DNA of 64,000 nt from Ornithodoros turicata (lineage: Eukaryota; Arthropoda; Arachnida; Ixodida; Argasidae). The stretch spans positions 132,880,123 to 132,944,122 of the forward strand of contig NC_088202.1 of the NCBI RefSeq assembly GCF_037126465.1, written 5' to 3'. The stretch's first letter is position 1. Every line of letters begins with the position of its first letter. The position numbers were made by a program, and so were the translations under genes. Positions 1-11,034 of this stretch are shown here, piece by piece. Under the pieces are notes generated by a model, which was not told where the DNA came from, did not search any database, and was given only the letters and a program-made list of their open reading frames with translations.

Positions 1-2029
1 AAATACATGAGTCTGGAGGTCTCACAGCAAAACAACCGTCCACCTTCTGCGTACATGCTTTGAGAGCGATAAGAGATAAGAGCGATAATCAGCTTCTTTT
101 CCGGGACTCGCCGATGCCACTCGACTACTGAAGTTTCTCTCTCTCTCTTGTTTTTCTTTTCTTTTTTTTCTTACAGCGGTTGCAGACCGGCCACTGCTGC
201 ACGGCTCATGATGTACTCGTACCGGGGCATCAAGCGCGGAATTATTATTTTATCTGTATCTTGTTGAGTTGCCCGCTTCTGCATTAACCACACGACAGAC
301 AGAAAGGCGAGGGCGATTAGAGCAGCTATCAACGAAACCCGTGCACAAAAGTAACGACCGACTTATTGTTTTCTTTGATTTTAGTGACTTTTTTTTCCCT
401 TCCGTACTTCATCTAATGAAATCATTTCTTGTTCATCAATATATCTACTGGACCTGATAGCACTGCGGTCTTGTCTTGAGTAGGAAGTATGCTAGGACGT
501 TGCCATATGTGATGTGATGTGAATAAAGAAAAAAATGGGGATGTGAGTTTCGACGAAGTCAAACTGGCTACCCCAGTACACTTAATACAGAAAGTTCAAT
601 TCGATGATGAGATGATGAAAACGCAAAAGGATGATGCCATAGCTTATTCGCTCTGCGCGCGTTCTTGCTATTGTTCCTGTATGCAAGAGCTTTTGTGCCC
701 CTATTTTCTGCGGCTGAGAATTCTGGGAGTCTGCGACGGGAGTACGAACAGATGGGCCTTCCTATATGTCTTCAGACTGCCTGTACGCCATAGAACGAAT
801 TGCTAAAGGGTATTCGATAATCTGTATGGGAATATACAAGGAATATATTCCACGTGCGTGAGAAAGCTGGCAGAGATTATAAAGGGATCTGGTGCGAACG
901 TCAGACTGCTCACTGACAGCAAAACGGAAGTTGCTAAATTCACATCATTAACCGGGAAGAATGACGATTTGCTTCTTGAGAATCTACCACGCCTTGCGCC
1001 CCCAGCCCTGTCCTCGGACACCAGAGATGAACTAGCACAGTTATGGGGTCTTTTCAGAGGTGTGGTAAAAGAATTGGGCAAGATACTGCAGGGAAAGATC
1101 TGCGTCAGGAGACGTTCAACGTCCTAACTATGTTTCTAGATCTGGGAAACAAATGCAAGGGGTATGGACAGTAGAGCGTGATCCCGTATATACATGTTTT
1201 TTCGCATCACGCCGCGATGAGCCACATGCAGCAGCGCTGACTAGAATGGCCTTCTAGCCAAGGACTAAAAAAGAAAAATTGTGTCTACATCATTGGCGAA
1301 CAAACAAATGGGACGCAGCATGGGATGGGCTAAAATATGTTAAAGGATAGAAGAAAATTCATCTGCGCTACAGGCTAGGAGATATCAGGAACGTGACGTC
1401 ACGTGCTGGGAAGAAGGTGGCACCCAAGAGGAAAGAGGCCAGGCTTAAGTGTCCAACTCAACCAGCGCGTGTCACGCATGTTAGATGTGGACTCTATGAC
1501 GCGAGGTGAGCTAAGAACGGAAATCGGGTACGACGTCCAAAGATCCAGACGACGGCAAGCTGAGGCAAATGTTGCGTCACAGCTTGAGTAACGTGGTTTG
1601 AAGTGCCCCCGATTATTTTGGCTTCAACGTTAAAAGGAGGACATTGTAGTCGCATATGCAGCCATGCGAAGTTTTTCCCAACATGAAGACGTCACTAACT
1701 CTTATGTGTAAATCAAATGTTCATCGTGCTTCGTTCATATTTATTCAACTCATACCTACTAGCAATCGATGCTACACAACTGACTTGTACGTGGTGCACG
1801 CAGTTGCTTATCAACTAGTCAATAAATTTTTCTTCACACCTACAGAAACAAAGATGATCGAATGAAAAAAGACGCGACAGCGAACAACACAGTCCCAAGC
1901 AGTCTGCTGAAAGCGTGAGCATGTACGACGGCTAGATCAAGATAGTAAATCTTCAGAAGAAATACGCTGATGAGACAGCAACCTGCTAGAACCCTCTCCA
2001 CTGACGAAAAGAAAAGCCAGGAGTACGCC
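1..2029. other. Stretch without a recognised gene
   Basis: Only short open frames are present and none shows a known domain. A T/C-rich tract lies near 130-175. I see no tRNA, rRNA or clear transposon end. A 90-codon + frame within it (858-1127) is listed separately. Confidence 0.5.
858..1127 (+). CDS. Uncertain small ORF, unrecognised
   Basis: An 89-residue frame with fairly balanced composition: a charged first half (LTDSKTEVAKFTSLTGKNDD) and a Leu-rich second half (LLLENLP, ELAQLWGLFRGVVKEL). It could be an exon or the decayed end of a transposon protein. A possible internal donor-like AG/GTGTGG occurs near 1061. No homologous family is recognised, no promoter or poly(A) signal is evident, and chance is a real possibility. 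Confidence 0.18.
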   Translation: MRKLAEIIKGSGANVRLLTDSKTEVAKFTSLTGKNDDLLLENLPRLAPPALSSDTRDELAQLWGLFRGVVKELGKILQGKICVRRRSTS

Positions 2030-2335
2030 CAAGCAGCACAATGTACTGACCCAAGCAGCAAAATGTACTGAAAGTCGAGTGCAATAGGGGTGGACGGGTA
2101 GGTGGATGGCCTTGAACAGGCTCGTGAAACTGAAGTACTCTGATAAGACGAATACCGACCACCCCTATTGCACTCGACTTTCAGTACATTGTGCTGCTTG
2201 GGTAAAGTCGAGTGCATTAGGGGTGGACGGGTAGGTGGAAGACCTTGAACAGACTCTTGAAACTAAGGAACATTGATAAGACACACACCGTCCACCCCTA
2301 TTGCACTTGACTTTCAGTACATTGTGCTGCTTGGG
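2030..2335. repeat. Nested foldback (two linked hairpins)
   Basis: CCCAAGCAGCACAATGTACT near 2030 reappears inverted at about 2183-2203 and again inverted at about 2313-2333. The segment GAGTGCAATAGGGGTGGACGG and its reverse complement also occur twice. The block is therefore two consecutive stem-loops whose loops (GGTAGGTGGA..CTTGAACAG) are also diverged copies of one another. A non-autonomous foldback element is the simplest reading. The CCAAGCAGCA end resembles the ends of the CCAATATGG repeats at 43.9 and 45.2 kb. Confidence 0.75.
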
Positions 2336-2439
2336 CGGCTGTCGAAAAGCACGCGACATTAGGCTGCAATAGGGATAGATTTGAGCCACTACGGCGTTAG
2401 CTGTATTAAGTATGGAAAATAAAAGACAGCAACGTAGCA

Positions 2440-3489
2440 CGATACGTTTTTTTTTTTTGTTGTTGTTGTTGTCTGAAATTGCGCTTATTTTGATAGACTT
2501 TGATAGATAGAACAGAAAGTCGCCACAAAATCACAAATGAAACTCAAACAACAGAAGTCGTGACTTCTTAACTTTTTTTGCAGTTTCGAGGTGAACGACT
2601 TATCTACAGTATCTAAAAAATGCAGATGACATTGACAAGGCAACGAGCGTTATTGTGATCAAAAGAGTTTTCCTATTCGACAAATCGAATAGATCGGTTT
2701 TATAGTTCAGCGTCATGCGCGTGTGTGCATGGTTGTCCTACTTCCCTCATCTTACATGCGTATCCGTAGGTTTTCTGCACTGCCGAGCCTTCAAGCCTCC
2801 AGCATTTTTTTCGTCTAGACGACACCACACGGTGACACCACACGCGGTGACGTAGATACGTCACCGCGACATATCCACGCCAACATTCACTCTATTGCGC
2901 TATTTCATAAATACGATTGTATAATCGGTCTACTCGAACGAGCCTCGAATTCTTCCGGGAGTCAGTATGGAAACACATGAGGATATACAGGTTGTCCTTT
3001 GTTAGGTGCCACAGTTGTTATTAAAAAATTTATGAGAGCCCCGGACGTGCCGTTTGAGCGCCTAACATAGCTGGCCTCTCGGATATCTTTCCTAGCCGGT
3101 CGCATCAGTGTTCGATGGCTAAATGAAATGGTATACTTAATTAGCTTCACTAATTTTCAAAGATAAGAGATTGACCGAATAACACCATCGAATCCCTTGG
3201 AGTCATTGTCATATGACCGACGCATTGGTGTCTATAATTATTAACCTATCCTCGATAAACTTGGTTTGACAACCCTAGCACATCGTAGAACCTCAGATAT
3301 CACATTTTCCAATGCAAAGTAGTACATGTCTCGTCTTAAGCTGTCGTTGGTCTATTTTCTGCCGTTCATTTTAGTTCTTTCTTGTGTTCTCATCCTTCCT
3401 TCATCATCTTCACATAATGTTCCACGTGCAGTGGGGTAGGGTGCGCACCCCCGCGGTGAAACACCCCATCTCATCGACATCATTTATTA
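2440..3489. other. Stretch without a recognised gene
   Basis: A (T)n(GTT)n low-complexity tract lies at about 2446-2472. A short direct duplication of ACACCACACGGTGACACC occurs near 2822-2845, next to a GTGACGTAGATACGTCACCG palindrome. No coding region or RNA gene is supported. Confidence 0.5.
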
Positions 3490-3556
3490 TTGTTTTTGTT
3501 GTGCCGTTCACTCCAACCACACCTTTATTTTATGTTTTGTTTGATTTCTCACAGTT

Positions 3557-4042
3557 TTGAAGATACCAACAGACTTCGTAACAGCCATAATGTACACACG
3601 TTTGCTCTTTATAACCTCAAAGATGTTAGTTCTCCTAACAGCTGTCAAGTTTTTAGCTTTTTATATCCTATACCATTACCACGTGAAGCAACACACAAAT
3701 CTATGCTCCTCCTATTGTTATTTCTTGTTTGTCTTCTTTATCTGTTGTAGTCTCTTCTGCGGCGAGCCATTTCCCAAACCTGTGGTTGCGCGTGGCCTTG
3801 AACGTAGGCTTCGCCGCTACGCGTTCGTGCGGCAATTGAAGGCTCCTTTACATGTTCAGAATTTGGAACCCGAATGGAACCTTGAAGATGCCACTATTCA
3901 TGCCCCAAAAAATGCTCAAAAGTTTTGTCTTGGCAGAGGCAACATGCCATTAGAGAACGAATGCAAAGCGCTGCCAGCAGAATATGTAGCACGCGCTTTT
4001 CGTTCCAAAATACACAGGCTCTATGGGAGTCGTTTTAGGTGA
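3557..4042 (+). CDS. Uncertain ORF or 3' exon, unrecognised
   Basis: The second half of this frame (from about 3776) has protein-like composition, with motifs such as PKPVVARGLERRLRRYAFVR and KNAQKFCLGRGN. The first half is AT-rich and intron-like. A plausible splice acceptor (TTATCTGTTGTAG) lies near 3750, so only 3751-4042 may be exonic. The frame ends inside the hairpin MITE at 4035-4134, so the natural stop may have been lost or replaced. I do not recognise the product. Confidence 0.2.
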   Translation: MKIPTDFVTAIMYTRLLFITSKMLVLLTAVKFLAFYILYHYHVKQHTNLCSSYCYFLFVFFICCSLFCGEPFPKPVVARGLERRLRRYAFVRQLKAPLHVQNLEPEWNLEDATIHAPKNAQKFCLGRGNMPLENECKALPAEYVARAFRSKIHRLYGSRFR

Positions 4043-4134
4043 AGCCTGCTTTACGTTTTGTCCCTAATTCTTGGGCATGCATGCTGGTACTGCAGCTGCA
4101 GCATCGGCAGTTTCGTAAAGTAGGCTTCACCTGA
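4035..4134. repeat. Short palindromic MITE (GGTGAAGCC ends)
   Basis: TTAGGTGAAGCCTGCTTTACG at the left is the inverse of CGTAAAGTAGGCTTCACCTGA at the right, separated by about 50 bases rich in GCAGCTGCAG. A third copy of the terminal sequence TCAGGTGAAGCC follows at about 4148. Confidence 0.7.
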
Positions 4135-4149
4135 TGTAGTTTGGTTTCA

Positions 4150-4420
4150 GGTGAAGCCAAGTTTCGGGAGGTGTCGTTCGTATTCAGCGAATAGTCGGAT
4201 ATTCGGAAATCCGAATATTGGGTATTCGATTCGGGAATGAAATGCTTCGAGTGATTGATATTTGATTCGAATGCGATAACTCGAATATCCGCACACGCCT
4301 AAAAATAAGGGATTCCGTGAAATCCCGTACCAAACGAAGGATTCCGCGATGAATTCCGGATTCTGCGATATTCCGCGCAATCGCGGAAAACCCGGGGCCT
4401 TAGCCATAACATACTCGTAA
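4150..4420. repeat. GATTCGAATCC-rich degenerate transposon
   Basis: Dense short direct and inverted variants of GAATCCGAATAT/GATTCGAAT with an ATTCCGCG segment. Related sequence forms the ends of the 25.84-26.46 kb element and occurs in the TRP gene intron near 32.06-32.15 kb. A diverged hAT-type non-autonomous element is likely but its superfamily is not proven. Confidence 0.45.
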
Positions 4421-4589
4421 CTCCTGAAGTTTTGCGGACAGACCCATGAAACTCGTGTCATTCGAAAGCATTCCATGAGACGTTTCGAACGCTTTTAAGG
4501 GGATTTCCTCTGCACTGTTTACTTTCCGCAGAATTTTACGCTGCGCGTTTATGTTACGGGATGCAACGTTTCGCATATCGCTATGACGT

Positions 4590-5240
4590 TGACAGCGGAT
4601 GCGTTCGTCCTTGAGAGTGGATTGCGAGACGTTGAATGCATACCTACAAATCCAACGCCCTGCACCCGTTCAGTACAAATCACAAAGCACCCTAGAAACA
4701 CTTCTAAAATAAATAAATCTTCCCTCCTATTATTCTATCCTCATGTCATCTATCTAGACTGCTATGCTCTGCATGGCCACAACTTTTTACTTTCTTCATT
4801 GCATGCCACAACTGTGTGTTATAAATGCATAAATTACAAAAGCAAACAAAAAATTTGCTTGCTCTGAAAATTTCCCCACGTAACCACTGAACTCCTTATC
4901 TTTCGGAATGCTCTCCCCTTCCTACCTGTTGTCGCGTTTCGTCCCGTTGTTCGTGTACTCGCCATTTTTGTAACCGGTCTGGTAAAGAGATGCCTTCATT
5001 CACGTAATCCCCACAGCACTCTAAAAAAGCGGCCATTCACCACGGTCGTAAAAGCCTGAACGGTCTCTTTCTTCCCCGCCGGGCTGTTGACGCACAATTC
5101 GCATGAATCTTTAACACGTCATACCTAACCCTTTAAATACCATGTCAATGATGAGGACGGTGTCCAGAAGAAGAACAGTCTCTGTTCGAAATATCGGCGG
5201 CTCTCACCCTTCGTGCATTAAAACACGCAGTTTAATGCCG
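4590..5240 (+). mobile_element. Penelope-like element, 3' fragment
   Basis: On + this matches, reversed, the 3' part of the Penelope-like element at 11.0-12.0 kb. It has the last codons of the GIY-YIG open frame (CAACGCCCTGCACCCGTTCAG, then CACAAAGCACCCTAGAAAC), the AT-rich 3' untranslated segment, and the terminal-repeat sequence up to AACAGTCTCTGTTCGAAATA near 5185. Only one terminal repeat unit is present. It is a dead, truncated insertion in the opposite orientation to the larger copy. Confidence 0.8.
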
Positions 5241-5324
5241 ACACACAAGAACGTGCGGCGTACGAGGACCTAGACAAGCCTACTCTGGAAGTCTGGAACT
5301 GACCAAACCTTAACTCACTGTACC

Positions 5325-5480
5325 AGTGTTTTACATAGCGGCGCTACCGCATTCGCTACTCTTTTCAGTAGCGGAGTGGCGATCCCGCTGCATTTTAAAT
5401 TGGTAACGGAAAAAGTATTTCCGCTACAAATATGGGTAGCGGCGGACTGTTTCTCCCTTACCGCTACTTTTCATTTTTTA
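5325..5480. repeat. CAGTGTT..GTAGCGG transposon-end repeat
   Basis: CCAGTGTTTTACATAGCGGC followed by many variants of GTAGCGG/CCGCTAC. A similar head (CAGTGTTGTACCCGCTACC) starts a second patch at about 7366. The pattern is that of hAT-like subterminal repeats. Inference only. Confidence 0.4.
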
Positions 5481-6159
5481 GTGCATCATACGCTACAGCC
5501 TTTGCGTACACAACAACACAAAGAGAGCTTGCGCAGAACCACCAAGACTATCCCTTACGTACGCAAAGGCGACCACGTACGGTGCACTAAAACTCACTAA
5601 TATGGAAGACGTAGAACGCAGAGCAAAAAAAAGAAAAAAAAGCAAGATAACGGCGATGCAGATTATTTTTTCTTGTTATTCCATGCAGTCGTTAATCATG
5701 CAAACGAATGCGATCTTCCTCAATTTCACTAACTGTCATAATGTAAGCGCAATCGAATATTTAGTAATTTAAGTTGTGTTATTCTGTGTGTGTTTTTGAA
5801 CTTTTTTGGCTCACATTTGCGAAACACAAACAGGTATGTATAACATACAGCATAGTACGGGCTACGAGGCTTGTTTCCGTCATATACAAGCAGTCGCAAA
5901 ACAAGTGCGAGCCTGTTGACAGCACATTTCAAACTGTTTTGCAACTTTATTATTCGGTACAGACAAACAAAGCGTCGTGCCTCTTGGAACAGTAATATGA
6001 AAATATATGTTAAACTCAACGAGATATCGCTATTGTTATGGCACTCAGAAGGTACCGCCGACTCTGCTTTAAGGTTATTGTGCCGCAGGTCGCACTTTCC
6101 ACGCGTGTTTTCCCACTTTGCCTATTACCATTTCGGAAAATGCTATTTAGCGGATTATC

Positions 6160-7235
6160 TCGCAATCACTTAGGAGGTTCACCTACTTCCAACTCAGGGG
6201 GGGGGGGGGGGGTCCCATTTGGCCTAATGTATGCTACAGGCAGTCCCACTTCGCCTACTTATCCATGTCACGTGATAAAAGAAGGCGGTCCACTGGCGTG
6301 CTGCTCAAAGTCACTTTCGCGTCATCACCTAACTTTACAACCTCGTTGGCTTTATTCGAGCATAGCATTGCGTTAAATGCATTTTTATCACTTCCTGAAA
6401 AGTAAATGCGAGAAAGTTGTCATTCTTTGTCGGGAAGCCAAAGTTAATTACGCACCTCCACATAACATAATCCCTTGCTAGTTCTATTCAGGCGTGCTGC
6501 CGAAAGTCACTTTACCTGTTATATTTCGTATATGTGTGTAAACCAAGGAGGTCTGTCACAGGTCACGTGCACAGAGGCCACGTTACGACCATCTGGTTGG
6601 TCACGGCGTACCCTTCGCCATGCCTTCCGCTGCTTTCGCGAGTGGAGTTTACTTTCTTTCTTCTCCTCCTTCTTCTTTTTTTTTTAAGTGAGCAAAAATC
6701 CAAAAATCTGACTCTTTTCTTTTTTTTCATTCCAAGTCCAATTCACTGAGCCGCACAAAATACCTGTGTTGCTGCTAGTGATTTTGCAAAGTGGTAGCGG
6801 TCCATTTCCGTGTCCAGTCCGTATGGAAACTTATCCCTTTTTTACGTTAAACATTTATCCATCCATCAATTCATGAATCAAGGAAAACGTTGTACTCAAT
6901 AATAATCGATTCATTTTATTATTAGTTTTGAGTTTTGATTTGCAAGTTTCCGGCGCAAAGATTTTATTATTAGCGGTATATCGCACACACCTTCGTTTGC
7001 AAATGTAGAGGGTCCTTGTTTCGGACGACGTAAGGTTGTCGTCGGACGAGCGCATTCGTTTCTTGTAGACGTCACTATCGGGGCGGGGCATGTAAGTAAT
7101 GCCCACTAGTCGACAGTCCCGTTTCGCCTAATGAGATTGCACAGCAGTCCCATTTCGCCTAGCGCCAGTCACCCCTCCCGCCTTTTCAATCCGATAATCT
7201 GGATTAGGCGATATGGGAATAGGCGGCATGGGATG
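6160..7235. repeat. TCCCATTTCGCCTA-type dispersed repeat
   Basis: At least six variants of the 14-mer TCCCRTTTCGCCTA: about 6213, 6245, 7119 and 7149 on +, and 7203 and 7218 inverted. CGTGCTGC..AAAGTCACTTT is also duplicated at about 6297 and 6485. A run of about 14 G lies near 6198. The arrangement suggests one or more foldback elements inserted into each other; no host gene is visible. Confidence 0.5.
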
Positions 7236-7365
7236 TAACCTTTTCCACGCGCCCTCTCCTTCCCTCTCCACTCACCGCTGCACTGTACCAATGAAACGCC
7301 TCCAGGGGACGTTGGCGAGGCGGTGGCCTCAGGCGGTTTCTGTTAAGTTAAATTAGGTACAGTCA

Positions 7366-7520
7366 GTGTTGTACCCGCTACCAAAACGAAGTAACGGAAT
7401 ACCGTTACCCGCTACTAAAAAAAGTGGCGCTGTACTACCGGCGCGAAAAATTTAAAAAAGTAACGCGATATCGTAACCACTACCAAATAAACGTAACCTA
7501 AATACTATGTCGCTACCTTT
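7366..7520. repeat. GTAAC/GCTACC transposon-end repeat
   Basis: CAGTGTTGTACCCGCTACC followed by repeated CGTTACC, GCTACT, GTAACG and CTACC words. It is the same class as 5325-5480 and lies about 300 bp upstream of the transporter gene. Confidence 0.4.
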
Positions 7521-7835
7521 CCGCTTCCATGCCGTTCTCTAGGTAACACTTTACCGTAGGCATCTCGCTGCCGAATGTGTCAAAAATGGTGCAATGTCGC
7601 TACGCAACAGTCGCGGCGTTCTGCTCGTGTTGCGGTGGAAGATATTAAAGGAGCAGTGTCGCCGAGATGCTTCATATGGCATCCTCAACATTCGGCGCCT
7701 AACCGCAAAATATCAGGTGAAAGGTTGGGCATATCGATGCCACAGGAGCTGAGTTCAATGGACAAGGCATACCGGCTCAACGTGTGCCACGCCTTCACGA
7801 AAGAGAAAGTCAGAAGATGAAAAAATGTACACGAA

Positions 7836-9896
7836 ATGGCACGTGTAAACGCGTGCCCTCTGAGAAGAAGAAGCTCAATTCTTGATTGCGTCTCGTTCTC
7901 CGTTGGCACAATGGCTTCTGATGGTTTGCGAGAACTTTCACGAAAGCTCTCTCGCCGTTCCCGTTCTGAGGACAAGATTTCCGAAAAGATGCCGCGCAAG
8001 TCAGAACCAGAGGGGCGTCCTCGCCGAAGGTCATCCTGCAGCTCACATCCTGCGACAAACCCTTCTGAAATTTCTATGCAGAGACAACCTGCACGCACCC
8101 AACAAAGAACCATCGTAAACTTCGGTAACCCTGTGGTACTCCAGGAATGTACGCGGGGTGACCGGGCAACCCAGCGTCCCATTCCATCACCAGACAGTGA
8201 CACCGAGCTCCAGTACAGCTACGGGAACATCTACGGTCACGGCTGCTTTCAGCAACAGGTACTCTTCTACACAATCCTATCCATGCTCGTCATGCAGTGC
8301 CACAACCTCGCATTCACGCAAATCGCACAACCAGTCGAATATTGGTGTAAAAGACCGGCTAACTTTGACAACATCAGCCTTGAAGCCTGGAAGAAGCTTG
8401 GCACACCCATCGATGCCGACGGGAGCCACAGCCGTTGCGAACAGTACGACAGCGTTTACGCCAGCGACCGCGCTGTGGTCCCGTGCAAGGCTTGGGAGTT
8501 CGAGTCGAATTCCACTACGATTATAGCGCAATGGAACCTAGTCTGCAACAGGGAGTGGATGCTGTCATTAGCAGCAGCAATGTACATGGCTGGTGCCATG
8601 ATCGCCGTGCCCATCTCTGGCGTATGGGCCGACCAGGTGGGTCGTAAACCCGTAATGCGTGGTGCGGCGCTTGTCATGACGTTCTCAGGATTCTGTTGCT
8701 GCTTTGTGACCAGTTTTATCCTCTTCGTGTGCGCCCGATGCGTTGTGTCTGCGTGCGTCAGTATCATCTTCGTGCTATCTTCCATTGTGTCACTTGAGGT
8801 CACGAGCTATGAGCACCGCGCGTACTACGGCACCATAACATCTTCTGTGGGCGTCATAGTAGCCAAAGTCTTGTTCTTTGTCATGGAACATTTCAACATA
8901 GAATGGCGTGCGGTGTTAATGATTTTCATGGTCTTCACTATGGCCCTCTTCATTGCAATCTTCCAGTTGAAGGAATCACCGCGCTGGCTGATGGCTACGT
9001 TCGACTTCAAGCGCGCAGAGCAAATCGTGTTATGGGCAGCTAAACTAAATAATGAACCGCTGGACACCGTTCGAAGAGGGTACGGTGAGTTAAAGGGCAA
9101 CTTGACGAAACAATGTGAAAGTGTTATTTCGCTGAAGCCACCGCATACTCTCTTGTTCGCTAGTCCTGAGATTCGGACTCGCTGCGGTATACTTGGCGTG
9201 TGTTCATTCACGCTAATGTTCACTTACTACGGACTCTCATACACCCATCACATACAGGTACAAGAGTGGGCACAGGTTGTTTTCAGTATCAGCTTTGGAC
9301 CGCTGGCTGCCGTCGCTTACGTGGCCATGAACAAATTTGGACGCAAGAGAACTTTGGCTGCCTCCCTTTTCGTACTAGCAACATCCAGCGTGGCATTGAC
9401 CGCCACTACACACATGTATTCCGTGTTGCTTGACAATGTGGTCCTATTGATTACTAGTGCAGCCACGTTGGTGGCTTACATTGTCCACTTTGTGTATACT
9501 ACTGAGCTGTTCCCTACTGTACTACGTTGTGTCGCCGTCTGCGGAGTCTACACCTGCGGGCGCATTGGAGCTACAGTTGCGGCAGCTATCACGTCTTCGA
9601 TGGTCTTGACTGACCCAAAAGCCACATTCGCCTTGATTTCCGTCCTGGCGCTCGCCTGCGAGTATGTGATATCGAAGTTACCGGAAACGCAGTCCATGCA
9701 TTTAGCAAACACGGTGAAAGAAGCGGAGATTGGGAAGCAGACACGCCGTGGATCCGAGAATGACGAAAGAGCTCCGATTTCAGAAGATGCTGTTAAAGAC
9801 GGACAAGAAACTATACAATCACAGGCATCAACATTTCCAGTCATGACACCCCCGCCACCGTCAGAAACAACTTTTGTCAGAAGATATCTCGAGTAG
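7836..9896 (+). CDS. SLC22-like (organic cation/carnitine-type) MFS transporter, intronless
   Basis: A 686-residue open frame for a plasma-membrane solute carrier of the major facilitator superfamily. Visible: a Ser/Arg-rich cytoplasmic N-terminus (1-135), TM1 at about 140-161, a Cys-containing extracellular loop (C171, C201, C217, C237) with EYWCKRP and WNLVC, typical of the SLC22 family, then the MFS motif A GVWADQVGRK (about 262-271). Further motifs are KESPRW after TM6 and NKFGRKRTL between TM8 and TM9. The C-terminal tail is hydrophilic. Twelve helices are expected for the family. The ATG at about 7911 (residue 26) has a better context (CACAATGG) and may be the real start, giving 661 residues. 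The substrate cannot be deduced. No intron is needed, unlike most SLC22 genes in other animals, which suggests an old retrocopy lineage. No frame damage is seen. Confidence 0.9.
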   Translation: MARVNACPLRRRSSILDCVSFSVGTMASDGLRELSRKLSRRSRSEDKISEKMPRKSEPEGRPRRRSSCSSHPATNPSEISMQRQPARTQQRTIVNFGNPVVLQECTRGDRATQRPIPSPDSDTELQYSYGNIYGHGCFQQQVLFYTILSMLVMQCHNLAFTQIAQPVEYWCKRPANFDNISLEAWKKLGTPIDADGSHSRCEQYDSVYASDRAVVPCKAWEFESNSTTIIAQWNLVCNREWMLSLAAAMYMAGAMIAVPISGVWADQVGRKPVMRGAALVMTFSGFCCCFVTSFILFVCARCVVSACVSIIFVLSSIVSLEVTSYEHRAYYGTITSSVGVIVAKVLFFVMEHFNIEWRAVLMIFMVFTMALFIAIFQLKESPRWLMATFDFKRAEQIVLWAAKLNNEPLDTVRRGYGELKGNLTKQCESVISLKPPHTLLFASPEIRTRCGILGVCSFTLMFTYYGLSYTHHIQVQEWAQVVFSISFGPLAAVAYVAMNKFGRKRTLAASLFVLATSSVALTATTHMYSVLLDNVVLLITSAATLVAYIVHFVYTTELFPTVLRCVAVCGVYTCGRIGATVAAAITSSMVLTDPKATFALISVLALACEYVISKLPETQSMHLANTVKEAEIGKQTRRGSENDERAPISEDAVKDGQETIQSQASTFPVMTPPPPSETTFVRRYLE

Positions 9897-10669
9897 TTAT
9901 TATTATAGTTACAATTCGATTCATTGTGGACCCACATTTCGAACAATGGCCTAATGAATGAGTAATGAATATATTTATCAACGAGGCTCTCAGTTTTGTG
10001 TTTTTTCTATGTAGTGGCTTTAGGCGGTGGCTTTAAGTAAACAACGGGTGGCTCTTGCGATCTGGAATGCAGGCCAGGCTTGTACAAGATACCCGAAAAA
10101 GTATTTGAGCAGAATACTACTAACCCTTACAAAAGTTGGCTTCTCCTCTCTATAGAATTCCTAACTTCATTTTATAGACGATCTAGTATCTATCCACTGC
10201 TACTTTCTATCCACTTAATCTAAAGAAACTGTATAGAAGTCCTATTGACAAGTCCTATAATTTTTCTAACCAGTGCTGCTTTCTACTTTCTATACACGAG
10301 TTGTACAAACATTCTATACATGTTCTACAGACACATGTGTGTATACACAACATCTTGATAAGTTGTGCATATACATATGTCTGTAGAAAGTGTATAGTAA
10401 TGTCTATACATGAATCGTTTACTGCGAGTGAGAGCGATTTTGTGGCACTGCGTATGCTTGATTTTCTATGGACCTAGTGAGTGTCTCGAACCAAAAGTAA
10501 GAAACACAGATGTTATGTTGATGGTGAATTAATACTCCAAGCTACTTCTCACTTCACCGTTGTTTGTATGTCTAACTGAATTAATCTTAGACACATCACT
10601 CTTCGATTTGATTATGAGGCGAGCAAGACTCTCGCATTCGCGGAAGCTTTCAAAACAAGCCCTATAGTG

Positions 10670-10712
10670 AAAGATTAAAATCACTGAAGGGGTTAGCCAG
10701 CTGTAGGAGCCT
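10670..10712 (-). repeat. SINE fragment
   Basis: AAAATCACTGAAGGGGTTAGCCAGCTGTAGGA matches the tRNA-like SINE segment at about 29634-29670. Only the 3' side of the tRNA-related head is left. Confidence 0.5.
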
Positions 10713-11034
10713 TATGGTATCTGTTCTCACTTAGGAAGAAAGCGTCACTCCTTCTCTACGTGCGCTTTTTTTTTAACTCAGGAGTCCTGGTACCTTTCTG
10801 TTTGTTTGTTTTTCGATTTTAAACACATTGTTGGTTATCGAAGTCCAGGAAACCAACAAGGAAAATGCGCCGGATAAAATGAAATGTGTGTGAAATAAAC
10901 GCTCTATAGAATGTGGTGTGCCAATTATCTGTTCGTTGTTTATTCAAATGTGTTAACTACCTGTATAGGATTTCTATAGACACACTAAAGATTTCTAGGT
11001 GGGTAGAAATTCAGCGAACCGCTAGAGATGTAGG

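Noticed and set aside
8158..8803. Several 70-122-codon frames on both strands
   Set aside because: Shadow frames inside the SLC22-like transporter.
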